Shown here piece by piece: positions 37,408 through 46,558 of a stretch of DNA of 64,000 nucleotides. The translations under genes and the position numbers were made by a program. The first letter of the stretch is position 1; every line of letters begins with the position of its first letter. Source of the stretch: Robertkochia flava (GTDB lineage Bacteria; Bacteroidota; Bacteroidia; Flavobacteriales; Flavobacteriaceae); NCBI RefSeq assembly GCF_020166515.1, contig NZ_JAINZT010000002.1, positions 124,001-188,000 of the forward strand. Direction: 5' to 3'. The notes under the pieces are model-generated. The model did not search any database and had not been told where the DNA came from. It saw nothing but the letters and a program-made list of their open reading frames with translations.

Positions 37408-38403
37408 TTAAGAGTTATAAGCCCATTTCAGGTAGATCGACCCCCAGGTAAATCCACCGCCAAAGGCTGCAAAAATTAAGTTATCTCCTTTTTTCAATTG
37501 TTTTTCATAATCTGCAAGCAACAGCGGCAGGGTGGCCGAGGTGGTATTCCCATACTTATGGATATTTACCATTACCTTTTCACTTTCCACACCCATGCGG
37601 TTTGCAGTAGCATCGATGATGCGTTTATTGGCCTGGTGAGGCACCAGCCATTGAACATCTTCCCTGCTCAGGTCATTGCGATCCATGATTCGCGCAGCGA
37701 CATCAGCCATATTGGAAACCGCGTATTTAAATACGTTCTTTCCATCCTGGTATACAAAGTGCTTTTTATTGCGAACCGTTTCCTCGCTGGCAGGAAGAAT
37801 AGATCCTCCGGCTTCAATCTTCAGGAATTCCCTTCCTATACCATCAGTTCTGAGGAATTCATCCTGAAGGCCATACCCCTCCTGGTTGGGTTCAAACAAA
37901 ACCGCTCCGGCACCATCCCCGAAAATAATACAGGTGGTCCGGTCGGTATAGTCAATAATAGACGACATCTTGTCGGCTCCGATAAGCAACACCTTTTTAT
38001 AGCGCCCACTTTCAATATAGGCGGATGCTACAGACATCCCGTAAAGGAAGCTGGAACAGGCGGCCTGAAGGTCGTAGGAAAACGCATTTTTTGCACCGAT
38101 CTCGCTGGCCACATAGGTGGCTGTTGCGGCAACGGGCATATCTGGCGTAGCCGAGGCTACGATAACCAAATCGATGTCTTCGGGGTTTAAGCCGCTCTTC
38201 TCCATCAGGTTCTGAGCCGCTTTTATGGCGAGATAGGAAGTACCTTTACCTTCCTCTTTTAGGATATGTCGTTCTTTGATCCCGGTCCTGGAAGTAATCC
38301 ACTCATCATTGGTGTCGACCATGGTTTCTAATTCCTTGTTGGTCAGCACATAATCGGGAACGTAAGCTCCCACAGCAGTGATAGCTGCTTTAAGTTCACT
38401 CAT
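37408..38403 (-). CDS. fabH: beta-ketoacyl-ACP synthase III
   Basis: 331 residues. The catalytic cysteine is C116 in DLQAACSSF, with the histidine and asparagine in VPHQANKR (about 255-262) and IHKYGNTTS (about 285-293). FabH condenses acetyl-CoA (or branched acyl-CoA in this phylum) with malonyl-ACP. It lies in the yceD-rpmF-fabH-accB-accC series; plsX, which often precedes fabH, is absent. A terminator-like hairpin separates it from rpmF. Confidence 0.94.
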   Translation of the reverse strand: MSELKAAITAVGAYVPDYVLTNKELETMVDTNDEWITSRTGIKERHILKEEGKGTSYLAIKAAQNLMEKSGLNPEDIDLVIVASATPDMPVAATATYVASEIGAKNAFSYDLQAACSSFLYGMSVASAYIESGRYKKVLLIGADKMSSIIDYTDRTTCIIFGDGAGAVLFEPNQEGYGLQDEFLRTDGIGREFLKIEAGGSILPASEETVRNKKHFVYQDGKNVFKYAVSNMADVAARIMDRNDLSREDVQWLVPHQANKRIIDATANRMGVESEKVMVNIHKYGNTTSATLPLLLADYEKQLKKGDNLIFAAFGGGFTWGSIYLKWAYNS

Positions 38404-38520
38404 AATCCGCTAGTTTTAATCCTAAAACGTGCAAAATTCGATAAAAATTTGTTGAAATTACTAATTTTTATCTGAATCAGGGTGCAAAATAATTGGTTTT
38501 TAGCCCTTAGAAAAATTTTG

Positions 38521-38552
38521 ACAAAAAAAACTCTCACATGGGTGAGAGTTTC
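38521..38552 (-). terminator. hairpin with T-run after rpmF
   Basis: aactctcac (38529-38537) pairs with gtgagagtt (38542-38550); on the minus strand the stem is followed by TTTTTTTT. It would stop or attenuate transcription between rpmF and fabH. Confidence 0.75.
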
Positions 38553-38574
38553 TATTGTCGTCTGTATTTCTTCC

Positions 38575-38772
38575 TTAAGCTACTTCTTCTGCAGAGTTAT
38601 CGATAAGTACCTGGCCTCTGTAGTAAAGTTTACCTTCGTGCCAGTGAGCTCTGTGATAAACGTGCGCTTCTCCGGTAGTAGGATCAACAGCAATCTGAGG
38701 AGCAGTCGCCTTATAATGCGTTCTTCTCTTATCTCTTCTTGTGCTGGACTGTCTTCTTTTAGGATGTGCCAT
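38575..38772 (-). CDS. rpmF: 50S ribosomal protein L32
   Basis: 65 residues starting [20 protein letters not shown], the L32 N-terminus. The zinc-ribbon cysteines found in many L32 proteins are absent ([16 protein letters not shown]), so this is the zinc-independent form. The gene begins 9 bases after the stop of the YceD-family gene. Confidence 0.93.
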   Translation of the reverse strand: MAHPKRRQSSTRRDKRRTHYKATAPQIAVDPTTGEAHVYHRAHWHEGKLYYRGQVLIDNSAEEVA

Positions 38773-38781
38773 CTTTAAATC

Positions 38782-39318
38782 TTATTTATCCGTTAATAGT
38801 TTCTTCAGTGTGTCCCAACGCGGATCTGTATCCCCGTCATTATTTTTGTTCTCTTCCTTCGGTTGAAATTCTTCAAGCTTTTTCAAGATATCACTCGACA
38901 AGGTACCGTCTTTCACGCCGGGGTGAACCCTTTTGGCGGGAACCGCTAATACCATCATCTCGTAGATGTACTGGGCAATATTGATCTGATGTTCTCCGTG
39001 AGGAATAATGAGTAACTCTTCGTTTTCATCATTGTATTCATCCCCGAACTTCACCACCAGGTGAAGCTTGCCGTCTACCGGCAGATCGAAGGGCTCATCA
39101 GTAAGGTCACATGGCACGTTAACCGCGCCGTCACCTTCAATAAGAAGCTCCAGCATAGTGCTCTTTTTCTCTAAAACAACCTTTACCTCCACTGCTGCGG
39201 AAGCAAATTCGTCATAGTTAAAAGCCTCAAAGAACGAATTATCAATTTGATAATCAAACTGGTGTTTTCCGAGTTTCAACCCAACAAAAGGAATATCGAA
39301 CTCCTTTAACTGCTTCAT
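38782..39318 (-). CDS. YceD/DUF177 family protein
   Basis: 178 residues from the ATG at 39318; an ATG 9 bases upstream is also possible. The N-terminal KEFDIPFVGLKLGKHQFDYQI and the central CDLTDEPFDLP are typical of the DUF177 family, whose genes lie before rpmF in most bacteria. Proposed roles concern large-subunit or 23S rRNA maturation. It lies 9 bases before rpmF and is co-transcribed. Confidence 0.88.
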   Translation of the reverse strand: MKQLKEFDIPFVGLKLGKHQFDYQIDNSFFEAFNYDEFASAAVEVKVVLEKKSTMLELLIEGDGAVNVPCDLTDEPFDLPVDGKLHLVVKFGDEYNDENEELLIIPHGEHQINIAQYIYEMMVLAVPAKRVHPGVKDGTLSSDILKKLEEFQPKEENKNNDGDTDPRWDTLKKLLTDK

Positions 39319-39416
39319 TTTAAACATCAGTTTTCAAAGCCATCTCCTTAAGGATAAGGCGGGTGCAAAGATATAAATTTTTATGAATCATAATCATGTT
39401 ATCAACTTTTTTTTGT

Positions 39417-40463
39417 TCATAACTTGCCGGATAGCTTTTTCAGGGGATTTGAGGTGATCTCAGCGTATTCCTGACGGTTTCTGAAGATGGCCATGGCGGC
39501 AAAAACAGCCTCTTCAAAAGAATGGTGATCGGCCTTCCCTTTTCCCGCGATCTCATAAGCCGTTCCGTGATCGGGAGACGTGCGTACCCTGCTCAGTCCG
39601 GCCGTATAATTCACTCCATTCCCGAAGCTCAGCGTCTTGAATGGAATAAGCCCCTGGTCGTGATAGGCGGCAACCACCGCATCAAACTGCTTATAGGTCC
39701 CGCTGCCGAAGAAACTGTCGGCAGAATACGGACCGTAAACCAAAATTCCGCCTTCATGCATCTCCTGCAATACAGGGCGTACCACCTCATCGTCTTCATT
39801 CCCGATCACGCCCTGGTCTCCCGAATGCGGATTAATGCCTAAAACAGCAATACGCGGACGGCGGATCCTGAAATCCTTCAGCAGGGAATCGTGGATGATC
39901 TTCACCTTCTTTTTGATGAGTTCCGGGGTAATATGGCCAGGTACATCCTTTACCGGCACATGGTCGGTAAGCAGGCCTACACGAAGGCCATCGCTTATCA
40001 TAAACATCAGGGCATCTCCCTCCAGCTCCTGGGCCAGGTAATCGGTATGCCCGGGAAACTTAAAATCGGCACTCTGAATATTGTGCTTATTGATGGGGGC
40101 CGTAACCAGGACATCCACATCCTCGTTTTTCAGCGCCTCCACGGCTGCCTTCAGGGAAAGCCAGGCGTATTTACCACCTTCCTCCGTTTCCTTCCCGGGC
40201 TCAATATCGGGGGTTTCCTTCCAGACGTTAACCACATTAATCTTCCCGTGCACCACCTTATCAACGGCTTCCACTCCCTGGTAGGTCATATTGATATTAA
40301 GGGCTTTGCGCTGATACGACAGCACCTTGGTAGATCCGAAGATCACCGGGGTGCAAAAATCGAGCATGCGACTATCTTCAAAGGTCTTCAGAATGATCTC
40401 CACGCCAATACCGTTGAGATCGCCCATGGAGATCCCTACTTTTATACGTTCTTCACTTTTCAT
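39417..40463 (-). CDS. pdxA: 4-hydroxythreonine-4-phosphate dehydrogenase
   Basis: 348 residues. SMGDLNGIGVEI (12-23) is the N-terminal signature, with the metal-binding GHTDYLA and AYHDQGLIPFKTL (about 277-289). PdxA oxidises 4-phosphohydroxy-L-threonine in pyridoxal-phosphate synthesis. It is divergent from ribE, so two cofactor genes share one upstream region. Confidence 0.93.
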   Translation of the reverse strand: MKSEERIKVGISMGDLNGIGVEIILKTFEDSRMLDFCTPVIFGSTKVLSYQRKALNINMTYQGVEAVDKVVHGKINVVNVWKETPDIEPGKETEEGGKYAWLSLKAAVEALKNEDVDVLVTAPINKHNIQSADFKFPGHTDYLAQELEGDALMFMISDGLRVGLLTDHVPVKDVPGHITPELIKKKVKIIHDSLLKDFRIRRPRIAVLGINPHSGDQGVIGNEDDEVVRPVLQEMHEGGILVYGPYSADSFFGSGTYKQFDAVVAAYHDQGLIPFKTLSFGNGVNYTAGLSRVRTSPDHGTAYEIAGKGKADHHSFEEAVFAAMAIFRNRQEYAEITSNPLKKLSGKL

Positions 40464-40585
40464 TTCAAGTGTGAAATTTTCGGTTGTTCAAAATCGGGCA
40501 GGTATGAGTTGTTGACAGCTTTCCCTATCTTTACACCTCATAATTCAGCTGCCTTTAAAAGCAAATTTAACCAAATTAAATCAGA

Positions 40586-41185
40586 ATGTTCACAGGCATT
40601 ATCGAAGAGTTGGGAACCATTACCAAACTGGAAAAAGAAAAGGAAAACCTGCATATTCATATCGAAAGCAACATCACCCATGAGCTTAAGATCGACCAAA
40701 GCGTGGCCCATAACGGGGTATGTCTTACCGTGGTGGCTATTAAGGACAGGTCGTATGTGGTTACTGCCATCCAGGAGACCCTGAACAAGACCAATCTGAG
40801 CCACTGGAAGGTAGGCGACCAGGTGAACCTGGAGCGCGCCATGAAAATGGGGGCCCGCCTCGACGGACATATTGTGCAGGGCCATGTAGACCAAACCGGA
40901 ATTTGCACCCGGATCAGGGAAGAAGACGGCAGCTGGCGCTTCTCCTTTACCTACGACCCGGAGAAGAGCAACGTCACCATCGAAAAAGGCTCTGTTACCA
41001 TAGACGGCACCAGCCTTACCGTGGTAGACTCCGGAAAAGACCATTTTAGCGTGGCCATCATTCCCTATACCTATGATCACACCATCTTCAAAAACTACAA
41101 GGTAGGCACGATCGTCAACCTGGAATTTGATGTGGTTGGGAAGTATGTGGCAAGGATTATGGAGCTAAGAGGAAAGGAGTTTTGA
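40586..41185 (+). CDS. ribE: riboflavin synthase (alpha subunit)
   Basis: 199 residues in two lumazine-binding repeats. The first starts MFTGIIEELGTI and has the NGVCLTVV motif (about 48-55); the second starts HIVQGHVDQTG (about 96-106) and has DGTSLTVVD. The enzyme dismutates two molecules of 6,7-dimethyl-8-ribityllumazine into riboflavin. No FMN riboswitch is visible upstream. The TGA stop opens into a 6-bp tandem array. Confidence 0.94.
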   Translation: MFTGIIEELGTITKLEKEKENLHIHIESNITHELKIDQSVAHNGVCLTVVAIKDRSYVVTAIQETLNKTNLSHWKVGDQVNLERAMKMGARLDGHIVQGHVDQTGICTRIREEDGSWRFSFTYDPEKSNVTIEKGSVTIDGTSLTVVDSGKDHFSVAIIPYTYDHTIFKNYKVGTIVNLEFDVVGKYVARIMELRGKEF

Positions 41186-41232
41186 GTTTGAGTTGGAGTT
41201 GGAGTTGGAGTTGGAGTTTGGGTTTGGGTCTG
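41184..41232 (+). repeat. hexamer array, G-rich arm after ribE
   Basis: ggagtt repeated five times, bordered by gagttt variants, starting at the ribE stop. Its inverted partner is at 41625-41669. Confidence 0.9.
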
Positions 41233-41279
41233 AGCGCTGAAAATCAGGTCAAGTCCTTATGCTCGCCTGACAGAATCCT

Positions 41280-41620
41280 CCCGTCCGCTTTAATTTAGCC
41301 AGCCCCCCTCTAAAGGGAAGGAACACCTATGCTACGCCCTATGTTCCTCCTAGACCTTCCCCTACTGAGGGGAGATGTTTATCCATGACTTAAACCTTTA
41401 AATCACCCACTCAGTCCTTCGGACAGTTCCCTCTGTTAGGCTGAGAATAGGTTGAAAATTCTGCTACGCATCCTAATTAATAAAAGCAACTTCCCCTTAC
41501 AAGGAAAAATGGCAGCGAAAAGCGCTGACCGATGTGATATTTTAAAAAATAATTGTGTGGTGTTTACCGAAATAGAAAAAGTGTCATTCAACAGGTGGGT
41601 TCGCTCGTATGCAATGATTC
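41280..41620. other. non-coding spacer with palindromic elements between the two arms
   Basis: No convincing gene. Several imperfect palindromes of the type cccctctaaagggg and cttcccctactgagggga are visible, plus a short hairpin with ccttcgg near 41417. These look like REP-type interspersed elements. Confidence 0.4.
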
Positions 41621-41624
41621 TCCC

Positions 41625-41731
41625 CTCAAACTCAAACTCCAACTCCAACTCCAACTCAAACTCCAACTGTTCCTCCCGACTCCCCACTAACGACTCCCGA
41701 CTTCCGACTAACGACTCCCGACTAACTCCTA
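41625..41731 (-). repeat. hexamer array plus 7-mer array, C-rich arm before the OmpA-family stop
   Basis: caactc units at 41625-41669 mirror the array after ribE. They are followed by cgactaa/cgactcc 7-mers to 41731, which reach into the TAG stop of the OmpA-family gene (complement at 41729-41731). Confidence 0.85.
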
Positions 41732-44059
41732 ACGAACCGGCTCCAGGGTTCGTACAAATCCGCGGTAGCCGCGTTGTTTGAGTTCATTGAGGTGAGCATA
41801 GGCCTGGCCTTTCTTCTGGAAGATCCCTGAGAATAAACGGGTATAGCCATCGTTTCCTTTTTCCAGTACCAGGTCGTTAACGGCGGCAAAGCGGTCGAGG
41901 TCTATATTCTCTCCGGCCTTGTAAGCGGCGAGTTGCACAGCATAGGCTGCCGGAGAAAGGGAGTTCGGACTCACGCTAAGCTCCGGGATCATCCCCCTTC
42001 GCCTGGTGGCTTCCGGTACATTTCCGGAAGCTTTTTCCGGATCGGATGCGGAGCCACTTTCCACCGCTGCGGTTTTTCCGGATGTTTCGTCCATACCCTC
42101 GGCCATATAGTACTCCACCCGTTCACGATCCGGATCGTTCGAGATGTAGAATTCAGATCGCCTGTTAAGCTGGTGGTCTTCCCGGGTACAATTTACCCCG
42201 TCCGGACAGTCGGTAACCAGGTGACGTTCTCCGAGTCCCACCGCTTTGATCCTGTCCTTATCCACCCCTTTTGAGATCAGGTAATTCGCAGTGCTTTCCG
42301 CCCTGCGATCAGACAGTTTCTGGTTATAGGCACGGGACCCGCGGCTATCGGTAAAGGAAATGATCTCCAGGGTAAGCTCTTTGTTCTTATTGAGGTATTC
42401 TGCGATCTTATCCAGTTCCACAGCAGCGTCGCGGCGGATGACCGAACGATCAAAATCAAAATAAATATCATTAAAATCAAGCACTTCCAGCAGGTCACGT
42501 CTTACCAGTTGCTCCAGTTCGGGCTTCAGGGCAATATCGTAATACCTGCCATCTTCCTTAACATCCATATTCTCCTTACCGTAATCCTTCTTTTCGGCTT
42601 CCACCCAGACCTCTCCGTCATTACGAACGTTCTCAAAAAGATAAGCTCCCTGGTGGTTAGTGAGGGTAGAATCGATTACATTACCATCCTTCAGCAAGGT
42701 TACATTAGCTTCCACAATAGGCTCTCCGCTTTCAAGATCGATGATGATCCCCTCCACATCGATATATTCATCATTGGCTTTGATAGCATAGATATCGTCG
42801 CCTCCCCTTCCGCCCCAGCGGTTACTGGAAATATATCCCACCTGCCCGCTGGCATCGGTAAGCATGCTAAAATCGTCTCTTCTGGTGTTTACCGGCGACC
42901 CCAGGTTATTGATGCGTCCCACGATATACGGGTCGAGCAACTCTGCCTCGTAGATATCCAGTCCGCCCAAACCGGGATGACCGTCACTGGCAAAATAAAG
43001 CTTTCCGTTGGACACAAAAGGAAAGGTCTCCCTTCCTTCGGTATTGATCACGCCCTGCACCGGCTGAGGAATTCCGTAGGACCCGTCTTCCTTGATGGCT
43101 ACTGCAAAAATATCAGAAGCGCCTTTGGTGCCGGGCATATCGCTGGCAAAATACAACACCTTCCCGTCGGCACTCAGAGCCGGGTGCGCCACAGACCACC
43201 CATCATCATTAAAAGGCACCGGTTCGGGCTCTGTCCACCCTCCGCGGGGAAGGCGTTCGGCGGTCATGATCATCAGCCGGGTAATACCATCCTTATCTTT
43301 TTTAAGTTTCTTCCCTGTTGAATTATTACGGGTAAACCAGATCCGCTGACCATCGGCTGAAAAGGTAGCCGTACTTTCGTGATATCGCGAATTGATCGTC
43401 TCTGAAAACTTCTTGATTCCCTGAAGGTTGCCTGTAGCCGTGTCCCGACCGGCCCTGTAGATCTCCTGGAAGTAGGCCTGGTCCCATCCGTGCTGATTTT
43501 TAACGGCCCCACCGGTATCGCGGGTAGAGGTAAACACCACCTCATCGCCATACCATACCGGCCCGAACTCGGAATAGCGGGTATTCCCGTTTATCCTGCT
43601 CACCGTAAACCTGTCTTTTTGCCGGCGTATCTCCTGGCGGTAGTTCTTGTGCAGCTGCAGCAATCGTGCCCTGGCGTCGTTCTGATTCTTTCGGTATAAG
43701 GCATTCATGATCTCGTCCGAACGATTGTAATCGCCCACGGTCTTAAGGGCCTGGGCAAAACGGAAATACAATTCCGGATCAGGATCGGGAACGATCTCAA
43801 AAAGTTTGTGGTAATAGGAAGCCGCGTTTTCGTAATCGGCTATGAAATAAAAGGAATTGGCCAGTTTGGCGTAGACGTCAGGGCTGTGTCCCCCTTGTTT
43901 TACCACCCCTTCATACAGGCGGGTGGCTTTGGAATAATTGAGCTGATCATAAGATTCCTCAGCCTTTTGCAGTCGACGGTCCTGTGCCTGAAGCCCCATC
44001 GCCCCAAACAGCAATAACCAGCTGAATTGTCTTATAAACTGAAGTACTTTACGCCCCAT
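41729..44059 (-). CDS. OmpA family protein with TPR, PD40 and SPOR regions
   Basis: 776 residues from the ATG at 44059; upstream in-frame codons look non-coding. Signal peptide, then TPR-like repeats (about 25-140), WD40-like PD40 repeats (about 150-420), a CarboxypepD_reg-like domain (about 430-505), an OmpA peptidoglycan-binding domain starting YFDFDRSVIRRDA (about 530-640) and a C-terminal SPOR-like stretch (YAVQLAAYKAG, about 705-775). This order resembles PorE-type envelope proteins of type IX secretion, but the family is large and no T9SS partner is adjacent. It should anchor the outer membrane to peptidoglycan. Confidence 0.85.
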   Translation of the reverse strand: MGRKVLQFIRQFSWLLLFGAMGLQAQDRRLQKAEESYDQLNYSKATRLYEGVVKQGGHSPDVYAKLANSFYFIADYENAASYYHKLFEIVPDPDPELYFRFAQALKTVGDYNRSDEIMNALYRKNQNDARARLLQLHKNYRQEIRRQKDRFTVSRINGNTRYSEFGPVWYGDEVVFTSTRDTGGAVKNQHGWDQAYFQEIYRAGRDTATGNLQGIKKFSETINSRYHESTATFSADGQRIWFTRNNSTGKKLKKDKDGITRLMIMTAERLPRGGWTEPEPVPFNDDGWSVAHPALSADGKVLYFASDMPGTKGASDIFAVAIKEDGSYGIPQPVQGVINTEGRETFPFVSNGKLYFASDGHPGLGGLDIYEAELLDPYIVGRINNLGSPVNTRRDDFSMLTDASGQVGYISSNRWGGRGGDDIYAIKANDEYIDVEGIIIDLESGEPIVEANVTLLKDGNVIDSTLTNHQGAYLFENVRNDGEVWVEAEKKDYGKENMDVKEDGRYYDIALKPELEQLVRRDLLEVLDFNDIYFDFDRSVIRRDAAVELDKIAEYLNKNKELTLEIISFTDSRGSRAYNQKLSDRRAESTANYLISKGVDKDRIKAVGLGERHLVTDCPDGVNCTREDHQLNRRSEFYISNDPDRERVEYYMAEGMDETSGKTAAVESGSASDPEKASGNVPEATRRRGMIPELSVSPNSLSPAAYAVQLAAYKAGENIDLDRFAAVNDLVLEKGNDGYTRLFSGIFQKKGQAYAHLNELKQRGYRGFVRTLEPVR

Positions 44060-44294
44060 TAAGTACCAAATAAAAATGAATTCACAAGGCTGTCTGCGCT
44101 GCGGCATCGACCTTATCTACAAATTCACACTTTTGCCTCTAAGGTAAATGCCCAAACAGACAAAATGCAAATATTACAGTTAAAAAGCATATATGTGGGT
44201 TATTTAGCACAACCAATGCCGTATATACTTCTGCATATCAGCTGTGTCTGATATTTTTTGTGAGTTAAAATGTTATTGAATTAGGGTATTAAAC

Positions 44295-44309
44295 TATTTT
44301 CTATATCTG
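44295..44309 (+). promoter_or_regulatory. TATTTTC + TATATCTG motif before the sensor kinase
   Basis: A -7-like TATATCTG preceded by TATTTTC, 42 bases before the ATG. Confidence 0.45.
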
Positions 44310-44351
44310 AAATAATTCTATATATTACCCGACCCTAAATCCTTGAGATAC

Positions 44352-46337
44352 ATGCGTACATACCTTTGGTTTTTTTGTCTTGTAATGCTGCTTCAGAGTT
44401 GTGCTGACAGCAGTACAGAGGAGACCCTTATCGTAACGGAACATGAAAGCCAGGCCTACTCCCGGTTCCTGGAAGCCATGGAGCTGAAAGAAAAGGCAAA
44501 AAAAGACACCATCCCGGAAGAGGCGAACAGAAATTTCTCGAAGGCGTGGGACCTGCAAACCGCCCTGTTTAAAGAGGAGCTTCACGATACGTTAAAAGCG
44601 AAGGTGTACCAGCAGATGATCGGCCTGAGCAGAGAGTTATTCCTGTTAGACAGCACCCTGGCGCTGACCCATGGATATGAAAAAATGGCCATGGACAAGA
44701 ATGACAGCACTTTGCTTGCCGACGCCTATTACCGGCTTTCCTATTATTATTCTGTGGCCAATGCCATAAATGCCTCCCATAAATACGGGGTCAAAGGCAT
44801 CGCACTCGCGAAAAAGATCAAAGACAGCTCCCTGGTATTCAAGTCAGCCCTGACCGTGGCCAATATGCTGAGGTCTCACTCCCTCAACAGGGAAGCGGAG
44901 AAGGTTGCACTGGAAGGACTTCCCTATACCCGCAAGGATTCTGAGAAATTGAAATTATTCAACGTCCTTGCCACCGTATCCGGTGCAAACAAGGATTATA
45001 ACGAAAAGATCTATTGGCTTAATGAAGCCCTAAAACTGGCAAAGGAAGACAAGATCCGGCTCATCTTACAGAACAACCTGGCCATGGGCTATTTCCGCCG
45101 GGGCGAGAAGGGGGATAAAAGGAAATCCATGGAGATCCTCGAGGACATCAGAACAGACTCCCTATACAACTCTAAAGTAGCATTACTGAGCCCCAAATTA
45201 AGGTCAGATAAAGCCCGGGCACTTGCCAACCTCGGTTATGTAAAGGCCGATCTTGGACTGGAGGGCAGCATGGCGCTCTACGAAGAAGCAAGGGACCTTT
45301 GGAGCAGTATTGGAGCCAAAGACGACCTGGCTTCCGTATACTACCGCATGGCTCTTTACAACAGGAACGACCTGGTGAGAGCCCGTGAATTTGCCCTTAA
45401 ATCCCTGGATTACGCAAGAGATACCCACATGCTGGAAGAAGAGCTCGATGCCCTGAAACTTTTGGTCGAGATCCATCCGAATCCCAAGGCTTATGCACTG
45501 CAATTTCAAAACCTTAATGACAGCCTGAACAGGGAGGTCAACAATTCTCAGAATCTCTTTGGACGATATCTTTACGACGTAGAACGCACCCGCACAGAAA
45601 ACAACGAACTGGAAGCTCAGGCCAGGGAACAGCAGCTGAAACTGGAGCGCAGCAGAATGCAGAACATTGCCCTGACAGTAGGCATTGCCCTGCTTCTCGG
45701 GGCCGGATTCCAAAGCTACCGGCTTATGCGTACCCGCCACCTGTTACAGCAATCGGAGGAGATCCGAAAGACGGAGTCACGCATTGCCAAGCGTATTCAC
45801 GATGAACTGGCCAACGACCTGTACAACACCATGACCTTTGCCGAACTTAACAACCTCGAGAAGGATACCACCAAGAGTACCCTGCTCGATAACCTGGAGC
45901 ACCTGTACCAGCGAACCCGGGACATCTCCAGGGATAATGCCACCGTGGTTACCGGCAAGCATTTTGACGAGGTCCTGGACCACCTAATAGAACAGTACCA
46001 GAGCGGCCATACCAATATCCTGGCCCGCGGATTAAATCAGATCGACTGGAGCAAGGTGGAAACCCACAGGCAGGAGGCCCTTTACCGTTCCCTCCAGGAA
46101 CTGTTGGTGAACATGCGCAAACACAGCGAAGCCACTCTGGTGGTGATCACTTTTACGCAGCAGGGAAAACTCCTTCAGGTGACTTACAAAGACAATGGAA
46201 AAGGGATGAAGATGAACGGTCAACTTGAAAACGGCGGTCTGCACAATATGAAAAGCCGGGTTACCCAAACCGGAGGCCGGTTTAAACTGGATAGCGCCGA
46301 GGGCAAAGGCGTGAAGGTGGAGGTGGTTTATGGTTAG
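44352..46337 (+). CDS. TPR-containing sensor histidine kinase, lipobox N-terminus
   Basis: 661 residues from the ATG at 44352. The N-terminus has a lipobox (LLQSC) or plain signal; TPR-like helices fill about 30-410, followed by a coiled coil and one membrane helix (about 437-457). The cytoplasmic part has a dimerisation motif with H483 (RIAKRIHDELAND) and an HATPase domain with LVNMRKHSEA (N-box), DNGKGM and GGLHNMKSR. This resembles NarL-type (HisKA_3) kinases. No response regulator is adjacent, so it is an orphan here. The stop TAG is inside a TTAGTCGGGAG repeat. Confidence 0.88.
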   Translation: MRTYLWFFCLVMLLQSCADSSTEETLIVTEHESQAYSRFLEAMELKEKAKKDTIPEEANRNFSKAWDLQTALFKEELHDTLKAKVYQQMIGLSRELFLLDSTLALTHGYEKMAMDKNDSTLLADAYYRLSYYYSVANAINASHKYGVKGIALAKKIKDSSLVFKSALTVANMLRSHSLNREAEKVALEGLPYTRKDSEKLKLFNVLATVSGANKDYNEKIYWLNEALKLAKEDKIRLILQNNLAMGYFRRGEKGDKRKSMEILEDIRTDSLYNSKVALLSPKLRSDKARALANLGYVKADLGLEGSMALYEEARDLWSSIGAKDDLASVYYRMALYNRNDLVRAREFALKSLDYARDTHMLEEELDALKLLVEIHPNPKAYALQFQNLNDSLNREVNNSQNLFGRYLYDVERTRTENNELEAQAREQQLKLERSRMQNIALTVGIALLLGAGFQSYRLMRTRHLLQQSEEIRKTESRIAKRIHDELANDLYNTMTFAELNNLEKDTTKSTLLDNLEHLYQRTRDISRDNATVVTGKHFDEVLDHLIEQYQSGHTNILARGLNQIDWSKVETHRQEALYRSLQELLVNMRKHSEATLVVITFTQQGKLLQVTYKDNGKGMKMNGQLENGGLHNMKSRVTQTGGRFKLDSAEGKGVKVEVVYG

Positions 46338-46398
46338 TCGGGAGCTTGCCTGCCTGTGCGAAGCACGGTAGGTCGTTAGTTGTGAGTTGTGAGTTGTA
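46332..46398 (+). repeat. 7-mer array with palindrome at the kinase stop
   Basis: gttagtcgggag, then a palindrome cctgcctgtgcgaagcacggtagg, then gttgtgag 7-mers. The TAG stop at 46335-46337 is part of it. The inverted partner is at 47263-47312. The same palindrome recurs at 55490-55516 and, inverted, at 59897-60000. Confidence 0.8.
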
Positions 46399-46558
46399 AA
46401 TGGTGCGTTTTGAATATGAGACTTAAGAAAAAGAGAGAAAGTCACCGCGAAGCCACCTGATAATTGAGATCATTGTTCATCAGGAACACCCCTTCCGTCT
46501 TCAGGCATTCGCCTGAATCCACCATTAACAATTTCACCTTCGCTTCAGCGAAGGGAAA

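Noticed and set aside
40464-40585. FMN riboswitch before ribE
   Set aside because: The interval of about 120 bases lacks the conserved RFN-element stretches; only an ordinary TATCTTTA -7-like box (40526-40533) is present.
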